Shown: positions 38,067 to 47,060 of the stretch, one piece after another
How the letters are laid out: each line of letters opens with the position of its first letter
Numbering within the stretch: position 1 is the first letter of the stretch
Assembly: GCF_023015905.1 (NCBI RefSeq)
Contig: NZ_JALKBD010000004.1
Location: 124,001-188,000, forward strand
Direction: 5' to 3'
From: Arenibacter sp. F20364
Lineage (GTDB): Bacteria > Bacteroidota > Bacteroidia > Flavobacteriales > Flavobacteriaceae
DNA length: 64,000 nucleotides
Translations under genes and position numbers: made by a program
The notes under the pieces: model-generated
The model's database searches: none
What the model was told of the DNA's origin: nothing
The model's input: only the letters and a program-made list of their open reading frames with translations

Positions 38067-39425
38067 CTATTTTCTTTTTTTATTTTTTTTTGAAAATCTC
38101 TTATCCCCCCTTGTAATTGGCTTTTTATACTTTTTAGCAATTTCTCTTTTATAGGACCCTCCTTGGTTTACCTTTTTATTTTTTTCCGCTTTCTCATGAA
38201 AGGCAGCTCCACGGGCCTCCAATTCGGCCGCACTCACAGGATTGTTGTGCTCCAAATTTTTGGGGCGCTCCTCCGGTGCCAGTTCCTCGGATATTTTTAC
38301 CTCCTTTGGAAACTCCAACAAGGGAATTTGAAAATCCATTAATTTCTCTATGGCATCTTTAAACTCCTCCTCCTTCTTGGTGAACAATAATAAGGAGTTT
38401 CCTTTTTTCTCCGCCCTACCGGTTCTACCTATACGATGCATATAGTTCTCCGGGTATGTAGGGGTGTCAAAATTTATTACATGGGTAATTTGTTCAAGAT
38501 CCAATCCCCTGGACATAACATCGGTAGAAACCAATATCCTATTTTTGCCCTCATCGAACTGTTTAATGGATCTAATTCTGTAATTCTGTGTTTTATTGGA
38601 ATGAATTATCGCCGCCTCATCACCAAAATCTACCTTTAGGGCCTCAAATAATCTGTCCGCGCTTCTTTTATTGGAAACAAAGATCAAAACCTTTTTATAG
38701 GTAGTCTTGTCTTTCAACAGAAAGGCCAAAAGATTTATTTTGGTGTAAAAATTTTCGACCGCATAGGCCAGCTGTTCAATATTCTCCAGTGGTGTTCCAC
38801 TTACGGCAATCGATATTTTTACCGGCGCAATAAAAAAATCCTCTATCAATTTGGAAACCTCCTCTGTCATTGTAGCAGAAAACATGATATTTTGTCTTCT
38901 CTGGGGCATTAATTCAAAAATATTGGTAATCTGAAATCGAAAACCAAGGTCTAACATAACATCCACCTCATCAATTACCAATTTCTTGACATCCCTAAGC
39001 TTAACGGTCCTGTCCAATGTAAGGTCATATAACCTACCAGGGGTGGCCACCAATATATCACATCCTTGGGCAACTGCCTGCCTCTGCGTGTTTATATTTG
39101 CCCCACCATAAATTCCGCAAACCCTAACACTCATATATTTGGAATAAGCCTCAATATTGGCAACTACCTGTAACACCAATTCCCGTGTAGGCACCAGTAT
39201 CAATATTCTGGGATTGGGTTGTTTTGAAAATTTCAACTCCTGCAGAAGAGGCAGCATATAGGCGAAAGTTTTACCAGTACCCGTTTGCGCAATGCCCACT
39301 ATATCCTTACCGGACATGATTACCGAAAAGGCCTGCTGCTGAATGGGAGTCGGGACCGAAAAGCCCAAATCCTCTATGGCGTAATGTAATTGTTTAGATA
39401 TATTAAATTCGGCAAAAGTGCTCAT
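38067..39425 (-). CDS. DEAD-box RNA helicase (RhlE-like)
   Basis: About 452 residues from the ATG at 39425 (MSTFAEFNISKQL); 14 upstream codons are probably not used. Q motif PTPIQQQAF, Walker A AQTGTGKT, DEVD box (VIDEVDVMLD, a variant of DEAD), SAT and HRIGRTGR. The C-terminal tail is basic (KRFSKKNKKRK). Likely works in ribosome assembly or RNA decay. Confidence 0.92.
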   Translation of the reverse strand: MSTFAEFNISKQLHYAIEDLGFSVPTPIQQQAFSVIMSGKDIVGIAQTGTGKTFAYMLPLLQELKFSKQPNPRILILVPTRELVLQVVANIEAYSKYMSVRVCGIYGGANINTQRQAVAQGCDILVATPGRLYDLTLDRTVKLRDVKKLVIDEVDVMLDLGFRFQITNIFELMPQRRQNIMFSATMTEEVSKLIEDFFIAPVKISIAVSGTPLENIEQLAYAVENFYTKINLLAFLLKDKTTYKKVLIFVSNKRSADRLFEALKVDFGDEAAIIHSNKTQNYRIRSIKQFDEGKNRILVSTDVMSRGLDLEQITHVINFDTPTYPENYMHRIGRTGRAEKKGNSLLLFTKKEEEFKDAIEKLMDFQIPLLEFPKEVKISEELAPEERPKNLEHNNPVSAAELEARGAAFHEKAEKNKKVNQGGSYKREIAKKYKKPITRGDKRFSKKNKKRK

Positions 39426-39596
39426 TCCCTTTATTTTTGGAGCAAAGGTAGAGTTTATAATCTTCATATTGGTTGTCCTGACCTTAGTTGACCCCTATGG
39501 GCAGATAAAATAGATTCTTAATTAAAACCTAATACTCGGGATTAACTTAGTGATAATTATTATTTTGATCCCACAGATTGATCTAAAATATTGTAT

Positions 39597-41147
39597 ATGA
39601 AAAAAACATACTTACTGTTATCCCTATATTTCCTTTGTTTTACCCAGGCCAGCTTTACCCAGACTACCACTCAAATTGTGGCCGATATAGTTCAGGAAGT
39701 CAATGAAAATTCTCAATTGAAAACCTTGGCGCACGAATTATTGGATGTCATTGGCCCTAGACTGGTCGGCACCCCACAGATGCAAAAGGCCCATGACTGG
39801 GCACTGAAGCAATATGCCAACTGGGGAATTACTGCAAAAAACGAACAATGGGGCGAATGGCGGGGCTGGGAACGTGGAATAACACATATAGACATGATAT
39901 CGCCCCGAATCCAAACCTTAAAGGGAACCCAGTTGGCATGGAGCCCCAGCACTGGACGGAAAGGCATTACCGCGGAGTTGATGGTCTTGCCTACTGTTGC
40001 CGATCCCGTGGAATTTAATCAGTGGTTGCCAAGCGTTAAAGGCAAGCTAGTATTGATTTCCATGAAGGAGGCTACAGGACGACCGGATTACAACTGGGAG
40101 GAATTTGCAACACCGAAATCTTTTGACAAAATGAAAAAAGATAGGGAAGCGCAAGAAAATGAATGGTCGGACAACCTTCAGCGAACCGGATACAACAGAC
40201 GGTCACTACCAATTGCCCTTGAAAAAGCCGGAGCACTGGGAATAGGGACCTCCTATTGGTCAAAGGGCTTTGGAGCCAATAAAATTTTTGGTGCGAATAC
40301 CGATAAAATTCCTGTTATAGATTTGGAACTGGAAGACTATACTATGCTTTATAGACTGGTAGAGCATGGAAATAGTCCTCAAATTAAAATTTTAGCAGAG
40401 TCCAAGGACCTGGGTGCCGTGCCCACATTTAACACCATAGCAGAGATAAAGGGTTCGGAAAAGCCCGATGAATATGTTATCCTATCGGCACATTTTGATT
40501 CTTGGGACGGAGGAACGGGGGCCACGGACAACGGAACGGGAACTTTGGTAATGATGGAAACCATGCGCATACTCAAAAAGTTATACCCCAATCCCAAAAG
40601 AACCATCTTGGTAGGCCATTGGGGAAGTGAAGAACAAGGATTAAACGGGTCCAGGGCCTATGTGGAGGACCATCCGGAAATAGTGGACAACGTACAAGTT
40701 GTTTTTAATCAGGATAATGGCACTGGGAGAGTGGTACAAATATCAGGAGGTGGGTTTCTCAATTCATACGATTATATCCCCAGATGGCTATCGGCTGTTC
40801 CGGACGAAATAACCCAACACATAGAGACTACATTTCCTGGAATGCCGGCAGGCGGCGGATCGGATAACGCATCGTTTATAGCCGCGGGAGCCCCAGCCTT
40901 TTTTCTTAGTTCCTTAAACTGGTCTTATTGGAACTATACCTGGCATACCAACAGGGACACCTATGACAAGATTGTTTTCGATGATCTCAGAAATAATGTT
41001 ATACTCACGGCAATATTGGCCTATATGGCGAGCGAAGATCCTGAAATGACCTCTAGAAAAAAAAGAGTATTGCCCATTAATCCGAAAAGCGGGGAACAAT
41101 CTACCTGGCCCTCCCAACGATCCCCAAACAGAAAGGGAGGATTGTAA
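39597..41147 (+). CDS. exported M28-family metallopeptidase
   Basis: About 516 residues from the ATG at 39597. Signal peptide (LLSLYFLCFTQASFTQ). Zinc ligands in AHFDSWDGG, ATDNGTG and GSEEQGLNGS, with a late histidine in WHTNRDTYD; a PA-type insertion lies before the catalytic part. Close in layout to carboxypeptidase Q/aminopeptidases of the M28 family; degrades peptides in the periplasm. Confidence 0.9.
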   Translation: MKKTYLLLSLYFLCFTQASFTQTTTQIVADIVQEVNENSQLKTLAHELLDVIGPRLVGTPQMQKAHDWALKQYANWGITAKNEQWGEWRGWERGITHIDMISPRIQTLKGTQLAWSPSTGRKGITAELMVLPTVADPVEFNQWLPSVKGKLVLISMKEATGRPDYNWEEFATPKSFDKMKKDREAQENEWSDNLQRTGYNRRSLPIALEKAGALGIGTSYWSKGFGANKIFGANTDKIPVIDLELEDYTMLYRLVEHGNSPQIKILAESKDLGAVPTFNTIAEIKGSEKPDEYVILSAHFDSWDGGTGATDNGTGTLVMMETMRILKKLYPNPKRTILVGHWGSEEQGLNGSRAYVEDHPEIVDNVQVVFNQDNGTGRVVQISGGGFLNSYDYIPRWLSAVPDEITQHIETTFPGMPAGGGSDNASFIAAGAPAFFLSSLNWSYWNYTWHTNRDTYDKIVFDDLRNNVILTAILAYMASEDPEMTSRKKRVLPINPKSGEQSTWPSQRSPNRKGGL

Positions 41148-41214
41148 GAATTTACCATAGATTTCCCTTGGGTTTATTAAAAATAAAGACTAACTTAAAT
41201 TCCAGAATTTTAAC

Positions 41215-41233
41215 CGGATCTAACTTAGATCCG
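41215..41233. promoter_or_regulatory. perfect inverted repeat upstream of hpf
   Basis: CGGATCTAA-C-TTAGATCCG: nine-base perfect arms around one base, 21 bp before the hpf start codon. This position suits an operator or a hairpin at the start of the leader. Confidence 0.5.
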
Positions 41234-41254
41234 TTAACCTAAAAACCCTTAAAT

Positions 41255-41557
41255 ATGAGTATCAATTTTGTATATGATGATGTAAAAGCAAGTGCCCGTC
41301 TAGAGGAATTGGCTACCAAGAAGTTGGAAAAATTAGAAGACAAATATGATTTTATAGTGCGTGCCGATGTTTTCTTTAAAAAAGAAAACACTTCCTCTCC
41401 CAATACCGGATTGATTTGCAATATAAGGCTAAGTGCCCCGGGCCCTAGATTATTTGCGGAGTCCAACAACTCAAAATTTGAAGTGTCCATTGCCGCTTCT
41501 GTAGATGAACTTGAAAGACAATTGGAGAAAAGAAAAGGCAAGATGAAAACACATTAA
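41255..41557 (+). CDS. hpf: ribosome hibernation promoting factor (HPF/RaiA, short form)
   Basis: 100 residues of the YfiA/HPF fold: beginning MSINFVYDDVKAS and ending in an ERQLEKRKGKMK helix. It is the short form without the dimerisation domain. It binds the 30S subunit and stabilises inactive ribosomes in stationary phase. A palindrome lies just upstream and a strong terminator just downstream, so it is a one-gene unit. Confidence 0.9.
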   Translation: MSINFVYDDVKASARLEELATKKLEKLEDKYDFIVRADVFFKKENTSSPNTGLICNIRLSAPGPRLFAESNNSKFEVSIAASVDELERQLEKRKGKMKTH

Positions 41558-41582
41558 CCCAATTTCCAGCAATTGGAATAGG

Positions 41583-41628
41583 AAAAAATGCCCCGGGACA
41601 GAGCCAAATTCTTCTCGGGGCATTTTTT
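41583..41628 (+). terminator. terminator after hpf, usable from both sides
   Basis: AAAAAATGCCCCG ... CGGGGCATTTTTT with a 12-13-bp stem and a loop of about 20 bases; T tract on the plus strand and A tract symmetrical, so the minus-strand gene at 41669 could also end here. Confidence 0.85.
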
Positions 41629-41668
41629 ATTTGCCATGTTTCGAAATAAAACAAAAACCTACTATTGC

Positions 41669-42016
41669 TCAATCCCCTGCATCTTCAAATTTAGTGTCTG
41701 CCAGCGTTTTCATCAATCGATCCGAAAAGGGGTTTTTATATAAATCCTTTAGCAGTCGTTTTCTTTTGCGATCTGAAATATCCATGGTATCCAAGATACC
41801 TTTTCTTCTCTTCGCCTCAACGATTCTCTTCTTCTTTAAACTAATCCGGTCTTCGGCAGATAATATCATATCGGGCTCATACTCCTCCAATATAGTCCAT
41901 TTTTCCACTTTCAGCTTTTTTCCCAAGGTATCACTTTCCCGGGTTTGGGCATTTAAGTCCACCAAGAAAAATCCCATAACAAGCAGTATTACAGCGCTGT
42001 AAATATCTTTAATCAT
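41669..42016 (-). CDS. small exported protein of unknown function
   Basis: 115 residues with a signal peptide (AVILLVMGFFLVDLNAQ) and a highly charged mature part (SLKKKRIVEAKRRKG, DRKRKRLLKDLYKN). Predicted periplasmic. I do not recognise a family. Similar short, charged exported proteins are frequent in flavobacteria. Function unknown. Confidence 0.6.
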   Translation of the reverse strand: MIKDIYSAVILLVMGFFLVDLNAQTRESDTLGKKLKVEKWTILEEYEPDMILSAEDRISLKKKRIVEAKRRKGILDTMDISDRKRKRLLKDLYKNPFSDRLMKTLADTKFEDAGD

Positions 42017-42233
42017 TTTTCACAAAAGGTCTCTGTTTAAAGTTATGACATTTTATCCACCCTGCTGCACCAAAAATCCAAGTCAGACCTACCATATATC
42101 GTATTTTATCCACATTCCATCGATTTTTATATCCATCGATATTTTTCACACTCCCAAAAGACCGTGCAATACCCTAATAATTTCCATCAAAAAGAATGTT
42201 CCTTTTTCCCTCTCGTGATTTAAAAATGATACT

Positions 42234-42241
42234 TACATTTG
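42234..42241 (+). promoter_or_regulatory. possible -7 box of the TerC-family gene
   Basis: TACATTTG fits TAnnTTTG and lies 21 bp before the start codon; no -33 TTTG is seen at the expected distance. Confidence 0.35.
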
Positions 42242-42262
42242 TGCCTTTAAATTGAATAATAT

Positions 42263-43210
42263 ATGCTAGTTTGGGGGTCATTTATTGGTCTGATCATAAT
42301 TTTTTTAGCGTTGGATCTAGGTGTTTTCCACAAACATGAGCATGTTATTAAATCTAGGGAAGCCGGAATCTGGACCGCTATATGGGTGACCGTAGCCCTG
42401 AGCTTTAGTGGCGTTATATATTGGCTGTTCTCCAATGGTATAATTGACAACCCTACTGGGCTAACTCCCAATGGGGCGGTTCTAAAATACATAACCGGCT
42501 ATCTCATAGAACTGTCCCTGAGTGTAGATAATGTTTTTGTCATTGCCGTTATATTTAGCGCTTTTAAGATTCCGGCCCTATACCAGCATAGGGTATTGTT
42601 CTGGGGTATATTGGGCGCTATTGTCTTCAGGGCCTTAATGATCGTATTTGGAGTAGCGCTGATCACAAAATTCGAATGGATCATTTATGTGTTTGGGGTA
42701 TTCCTATTGTACACTGCCTTTAAAATGCTCAGGTCCAATGAAAACGAATTTCAGCCAAAAAAATCATTTGTATTCAAACAGATAAAAAAGTTATACCCTA
42801 TCACTTCCACCATTAATAGCCACGATTTTTTTGTAAAGCGCATGGGGGTCAATGCAGCCACACCTCTTTTTGTTTCCTTGGTGGTGATTGAGTTGACGGA
42901 TATACTTTTTGCTCTGGACAGTATCCCTGCAATTTTAGCCATTACGGCCGACCCTTTTATTGTTTTTAGCTCCAACATCCTAGCTATTCTTGGATTGCGA
43001 TCCATGTATTTCCTAATTTCCAGAATGTTGGAAAAATTCAGGTATATTAACTATAGTCTAGTAGTAATTTTGGCTTTTGTAGGATTAAAAATGTTGTTCT
43101 CCCATCACATTGAAGTCCCGGAGTGGGTTTCCCTTACAGTGATATCCGTATCCTTGGTAGCTGGAATAATCTCCTCTCTTCTCATCCCTGAAAGCAAGGC
43201 AGGGGAATAG
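42263..43210 (+). CDS. TerC/Alx-family integral membrane protein
   Basis: 315 residues, about nine membrane helices. Conserved acidic membrane motifs ELSLSVDNVFV and VVIELTDILFALDSIPA define the TerC/Alx family, whose members include manganese exporters (Alx/MneP). No yybP-ykoY riboswitch pattern is seen upstream. A metal-ion export role, probably Mn(II), is likely. Confidence 0.9.
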   Translation: MLVWGSFIGLIIIFLALDLGVFHKHEHVIKSREAGIWTAIWVTVALSFSGVIYWLFSNGIIDNPTGLTPNGAVLKYITGYLIELSLSVDNVFVIAVIFSAFKIPALYQHRVLFWGILGAIVFRALMIVFGVALITKFEWIIYVFGVFLLYTAFKMLRSNENEFQPKKSFVFKQIKKLYPITSTINSHDFFVKRMGVNAATPLFVSLVVIELTDILFALDSIPAILAITADPFIVFSSNILAILGLRSMYFLISRMLEKFRYINYSLVVILAFVGLKMLFSHHIEVPEWVSLTVISVSLVAGIISSLLIPESKAGE

Positions 43211-43216
43211 ATCCAA

Positions 43217-43474
43217 TTATTTTTTATCCTGTAATTTTTGATCTATAATATTTAGGGCATCCCTTACGGTTTGCATTTTGTCCATGTCCTCATTTTCCAA
43301 TCTTATTCCAAAAGTATCTTCTACATCCAGTACAATATCGACCAAATTAGCCGAATTAATGTTAAGTTCATTAACAAAACTACTGTCCTTCCCAATGGCC
43401 TCGACCGAGACATCTTCAGGAAGATATATGCTAACAATATCCTTCAGTTGGGCCAAACGTTGATCATCCGCCAT
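43217..43474 (-). CDS. acyl carrier protein of the type III PKS operon
   Basis: 85 residues of ACP size and charge. The 4'-phosphopantetheine serine is probably Ser41 in LNINSANLVDIVLDVE; the usual DSL is NSA here, so Asp is replaced by Asn before the serine. Last gene of the operon, 2 bp after the ketosynthase. Likely carries an acyl chain for the ketosynthase and PKS rather than serving general fatty-acid synthesis. Confidence 0.88.
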   Translation of the reverse strand: MADDQRLAQLKDIVSIYLPEDVSVEAIGKDSSFVNELNINSANLVDIVLDVEDTFGIRLENEDMDKMQTVRDALNIIDQKLQDKK

Positions 43475-43476
43475 AA

Positions 43477-44754
43477 TTAAATTTCTTTATAATCCTTAAA
43501 GATAATACAGGCATTTACATCTCCAAATCCAAAACTTGCCTTTGCCATTATTTTAGGTTGATAGGAAATCGTTTTTTGCGGTATCCTGGAAGCATCTACC
43601 AATTTTAGGATATCTGGATGTATGTCTTGACAGTTCCGATTCCCAAAAACCAGTCCCTCCCGGAATTGCAAAAGGGCCGCTACACATTCCACGCTACCCG
43701 CTGCGGCCAGACAGTGGCCCACCAGTCCTTTTGTGGCGTTTATGAACGGGAAATCTTCTCCACTGCACTCCAACGCCTCACTCCAATTTCTAATTTCTTC
43801 GGCATCTTTCGAGGTCGCCGTTAAATGGCCGTTAATAACATCCACTTCGGATTTTTTGACCCCTGCATCCATCAAGGCCTCCAGAATGCATCTCTGGACC
43901 GCTTGGCTATTGGGAGCAGTCATACTGCCTGTACCTCGTTGTCCACCACTATTTACGGCACCTCCCAAAACCTCTGCATAAATCTTGGCCCCGCGCTCCA
44001 ATGCACTGTCCAATGATTCCAACACCATGGCCCCTGCCCCACTTCCTGGGACAAAACCTGAAGCACTGGCACTCATAGGCCTACTGGCTTCTTCTGGCTT
44101 GCCATTGTAATTGGATGGAAGTATGCGCATGGCATCAAAACCTCCCCAAATATATGGGCCACTGTCGCTACAGCTGCCCACCAGCATCCTTTGCGCCTTC
44201 CCGGACCTAATACGCTCTACCCCCATAATTGCCCCTTCCGTACCTGTAGCACAAGCCGATGAATTGGTGGTCACTTGATTGCCACATCCCAAAATTCCGC
44301 CAAGATAGGCACTGATACCGCTGGCCATGGTCTGCATAACTGAATTGCTGCCCAAACGGCGAGCATTGTTATCATCGATTAGATAAATAGATTCCCGTAG
44401 TTTGTCTATTCCCAAAATTCCGGTTCCGAATAATATTCCGCTGTCCCAATCAGGTTGATCCCTATCAGCTTTGTCCAGACCAGCATCCAACCAGGCATCC
44501 GTCCCGGCCATGACACCGTAAACCAAGCCACTGGAGTTTAATCCCCTTAGTTGCAGAGCGGTAAAATAAGATTCTTTTAAACTTTCCGTTATTTCCGGCT
44601 TTCCCGCAATTTGACACCCTAACCCCAAGTCTGCCAAATCCTTATGAAAGCTAATTCCACTAATTCCTTTAATCAATGAATTACAAAAATTAGACAAACC
44701 CACCCCGTTCGGAGCACATATACCAAGTCCGGTTACCACTACCCGCCTTTTCAT
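43477..44754 (-). CDS. beta-ketoacyl-ACP synthase (KAS II type)
   Basis: 425 residues. Thiolase fold with catalytic Cys168 (SSACATG), His310 (NGHLTATSKD, in place of the more common HGTST) and His347 (GLVGHCLAAAG). All three catalytic residues are kept. It would extend an acyl chain by two carbons with malonyl-ACP. It overlaps the dehydratase gene by 4 bp and is followed by the ACP gene. Dedicated supply of a starter chain for the type III PKS is the likely job. Confidence 0.88.
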   Translation of the reverse strand: MKRRVVVTGLGICAPNGVGLSNFCNSLIKGISGISFHKDLADLGLGCQIAGKPEITESLKESYFTALQLRGLNSSGLVYGVMAGTDAWLDAGLDKADRDQPDWDSGILFGTGILGIDKLRESIYLIDDNNARRLGSNSVMQTMASGISAYLGGILGCGNQVTTNSSACATGTEGAIMGVERIRSGKAQRMLVGSCSDSGPYIWGGFDAMRILPSNYNGKPEEASRPMSASASGFVPGSGAGAMVLESLDSALERGAKIYAEVLGGAVNSGGQRGTGSMTAPNSQAVQRCILEALMDAGVKKSEVDVINGHLTATSKDAEEIRNWSEALECSGEDFPFINATKGLVGHCLAAAGSVECVAALLQFREGLVFGNRNCQDIHPDILKLVDASRIPQKTISYQPKIMAKASFGFGDVNACIIFKDYKEI

Positions 44755-45200
44755 ATAACCTTAATTTTCATCATTCCGGACAATACCCCCTTGCAAACCA
44801 ATTGCCCTTGCTGATTGTACATTTTAACATCGCACTGCAATTTATTGAATCTGAAGAAAACCTTTTTCGATTTCACAGTTACCGTTTCCGGCGGAAAGAC
44901 CGGCAATAAAAACTGCATTTCGGAACTACTCATGGCTACCTGAAAATCTTTTGAATTCCCTTCTTCCAAATCTAGCAAGTGAATCCCCAAACACACCAAT
45001 CCTATCTGCGCGCAGCATTCTGTTAGAATCACCCCAGGTGTAACTGCCTGTTCCTTGAAGTGTCCTTTATAAAAAAATTCATCCTTTTTAAAAGTATAAC
45101 TACCTTCAACCGCCTTCTTGTTTACCATAATAAGCTTATCTACAAACAGAAACGGATTGGTATAAGGTAATTTTTTTATTATATCATTTATAATAAGCAT
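44751..45200 (-). CDS. hotdog-fold 3-hydroxyacyl-ACP dehydratase (FabZ-like)
   Basis: 149 residues. FabZ/FabA-like motif FYKGHFKEQAVTPGVILTECCAQ retains the catalytic histidine and the glutamate that follows. Sits between the PKS and the ketosynthase genes. No ketoreductase or enoyl-reductase gene is in the operon, so those steps, if needed, must be borrowed from primary metabolism. Confidence 0.85.
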   Translation of the reverse strand: MLIINDIIKKLPYTNPFLFVDKLIMVNKKAVEGSYTFKKDEFFYKGHFKEQAVTPGVILTECCAQIGLVCLGIHLLDLEEGNSKDFQVAMSSSEMQFLLPVFPPETVTVKSKKVFFRFNKLQCDVKMYNQQGQLVCKGVLSGMMKIKVI

Positions 45201-45280
45201 GCAATAAACATTTATTTAAACTATTACTTAATATAAAATTGGTCGTTAAAATATCCTGGCCTTTTCAATTTAGGATTATC

Positions 45281-46354
45281 TTACCATTCCAGCAAAACCC
45301 TTTGGGCCGAGAATCCGGGACCAAAACTCAGCATCAACCCTTGATCCCCTTCCGGAATACTCTTATCCATAAAACGTTCCAGAACATAAAGCACCGTTGC
45401 GCTGCTCATATTACCATATAAACGCAGTGTTTCGCGAGTATCGTCCAAATTCTTGCCCAATGAACCAAACAGGCATTCCACGGTCTCCACAATTTTCTTT
45501 CCTCCGGGATGAAATATTAAATGATCCACTTTTTCTATAGTACTTCCATATTGCTTCAAAAATGGATGGATAATTCCCGGGAAATGATCGGAAATCGTTT
45601 GGGGCACCAGAGGATCCAGAATCATTTTTAGACCTGAATTGGTTAAATCGAAACCCATTATTTGGGTTGCATTCGGAAAATGATACATGTCCTCCCCAAC
45701 AATTCTTGGCCCTTTTGCCTCTTTTTCCGAAGATACCAACATACAAGCGGCCCCATCGCCAAAAATAGCGGCACTTACCATATTTGCCATAGAGTAATCA
45801 TTGAGCTGAAAAGTAGCGGTAGGACTCTCAACGGCAACGATGGCCGCCCTCTTTCCGGGGTTGGATCTTAAAAAATTACAGGCATAAATTAAACCGCTAA
45901 TACCTGCCGCGCAGCCCATCTCCGTAACGGGCAACCGAACAATATCTTTTCTGAGTTCTAAATCATTTATTAGATAAGCATCCAAGGATGGAATCATAAG
46001 ACCCGTGCAACTAACCGTAATTATATAGTCTAGGCTATCTGCCTGCCAACCGCTTTTGTCAAGGGCCTTCTGCAGGACAGTCCTGCCCAACTTCTTGACT
46101 TCACGGATATATACATTGTTTTTATCTTCGAACGAGCTAGCTTCAAAAACCTCTTCAGGGCTCATTATACTATAGCGTTTGTCTACAGCGGCCCCTTCAA
46201 AAATTTTAAGCACCTTACGTTGAAATCGCTTATCCATGCCGTTCAACCATTTCTCCACAAAAGGCAAAATATCCTTGGTATTTCTGCTGTATTGTGGCAA
46301 TGCTTTAGTTACTGCAACTATTCTAGTCCCGCTCATATGCCAACTGTTTTCCAT
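45281..46354 (-). CDS. type III polyketide synthase
   Basis: 357 residues from 46354; the ATG at 46336 (MSGTRIVAVTK) is an alternative start. Chalcone-synthase fold with the catalytic triad Cys148 (EMGCAAGISG), His282 (FHPGGKKI) and Asn315 (YGNMSSA). Such enzymes condense malonyl-CoA onto an acyl-CoA or acyl-ACP starter and cyclise to pyrones, resorcinols or phloroglucinols. Overlaps the methyltransferase gene by 32 bp, so they are translationally coupled. Confidence 0.93.
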   Translation of the reverse strand: MENSWHMSGTRIVAVTKALPQYSRNTKDILPFVEKWLNGMDKRFQRKVLKIFEGAAVDKRYSIMSPEEVFEASSFEDKNNVYIREVKKLGRTVLQKALDKSGWQADSLDYIITVSCTGLMIPSLDAYLINDLELRKDIVRLPVTEMGCAAGISGLIYACNFLRSNPGKRAAIVAVESPTATFQLNDYSMANMVSAAIFGDGAACMLVSSEKEAKGPRIVGEDMYHFPNATQIMGFDLTNSGLKMILDPLVPQTISDHFPGIIHPFLKQYGSTIEKVDHLIFHPGGKKIVETVECLFGSLGKNLDDTRETLRLYGNMSSATVLYVLERFMDKSIPEGDQGLMLSFGPGFSAQRVLLEW

Positions 46355-47060
46355 TTGTTCTTATGATCCATAGGTATCTAAATGCCCACTTCCAGCGAAT
46401 ATCATGTTCTACATTGGGCAGACTAAAAGAAAAAGTTACCAAATCCAATTTGGTAAATGCACTTTTTATGGAAACCAAACCATCATGTTTCGCTATTTTG
46501 GTTTTTATAAAAATAAGGCTAAAGAGTTGAAAAAGACGAAATGAGAGTTTACTTCGTTGCAAATCATTTATAACAATACCCAGTCTGCTCAGCTTTATAA
46601 ACTGATTAAGAAAAATGGGTATTTTATCGGAATCAAAATGATGCATTGTTAGGGTACAAAGTAGAATATCGCATTGTAGATCCGTTGTTTCCGGGGCCAG
46701 AATATCTTGCTCCAAGAATCTTATATTGGAATATCCCTTCAAATTTTCTTTGGCCAAGGCTATGGATTTGGAATTTAAGTCGATCCCTATTAAATTCAAG
46801 GCCACAGGTTTGTTCTTGAAAAAAGCGGCAACCTTCCCCAACATGGCCCCATCCCCACAACCCATATCCAAAATAGTGTAGGAGTTCTTGGGATTTTCTT
46901 CAATTATTTTTTCAATAGCCTGCAGGGAAAGGGAAAAACCACGCAAAAATGTATTGACCCTATTTATGTCCGCATAAACCTCCTTCAACAAAAGCGTATC
47001 CAAATGAGGGTCGTCCATTAGCTCCCTCTTACAACTACGTCTCTTAAAATTCATTAACAT
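46323..47060 (-). CDS. class I SAM-dependent methyltransferase
   Basis: 245 residues. SAM motif ILDMGCGDGAML, then LIGIDLNSKSI and CTLTMHHF. Resembles UbiE/Methyltransf_25 proteins. In the operon it would methylate the polyketide product, as the methyltransferase does in alkylresorcinol-quinone clusters of Streptomyces (Srs). Overlaps both neighbours. Confidence 0.88.
   Translation of the reverse strand: MLMNFKRRSCKRELMDDPHLDTLLLKEVYADINRVNTFLRGFSLSLQAIEKIIEENPKNSYTILDMGCGDGAMLGKVAAFFKNKPVALNLIGIDLNSKSIALAKENLKGYSNIRFLEQDILAPETTDLQCDILLCTLTMHHFDSDKIPIFLNQFIKLSRLGIVINDLQRSKLSFRLFQLFSLIFIKTKIAKHDGLVSIKSAFTKLDLVTFSFSLPNVEHDIRWKWAFRYLWIIRTNGKQLAYERD

Noticed and set aside
42017..42262. yybP-ykoY manganese riboswitch before the TerC gene.
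   Set aside because: None of the conserved riboswitch segments were found; the possible -7 box lies 21 bp before the start codon.
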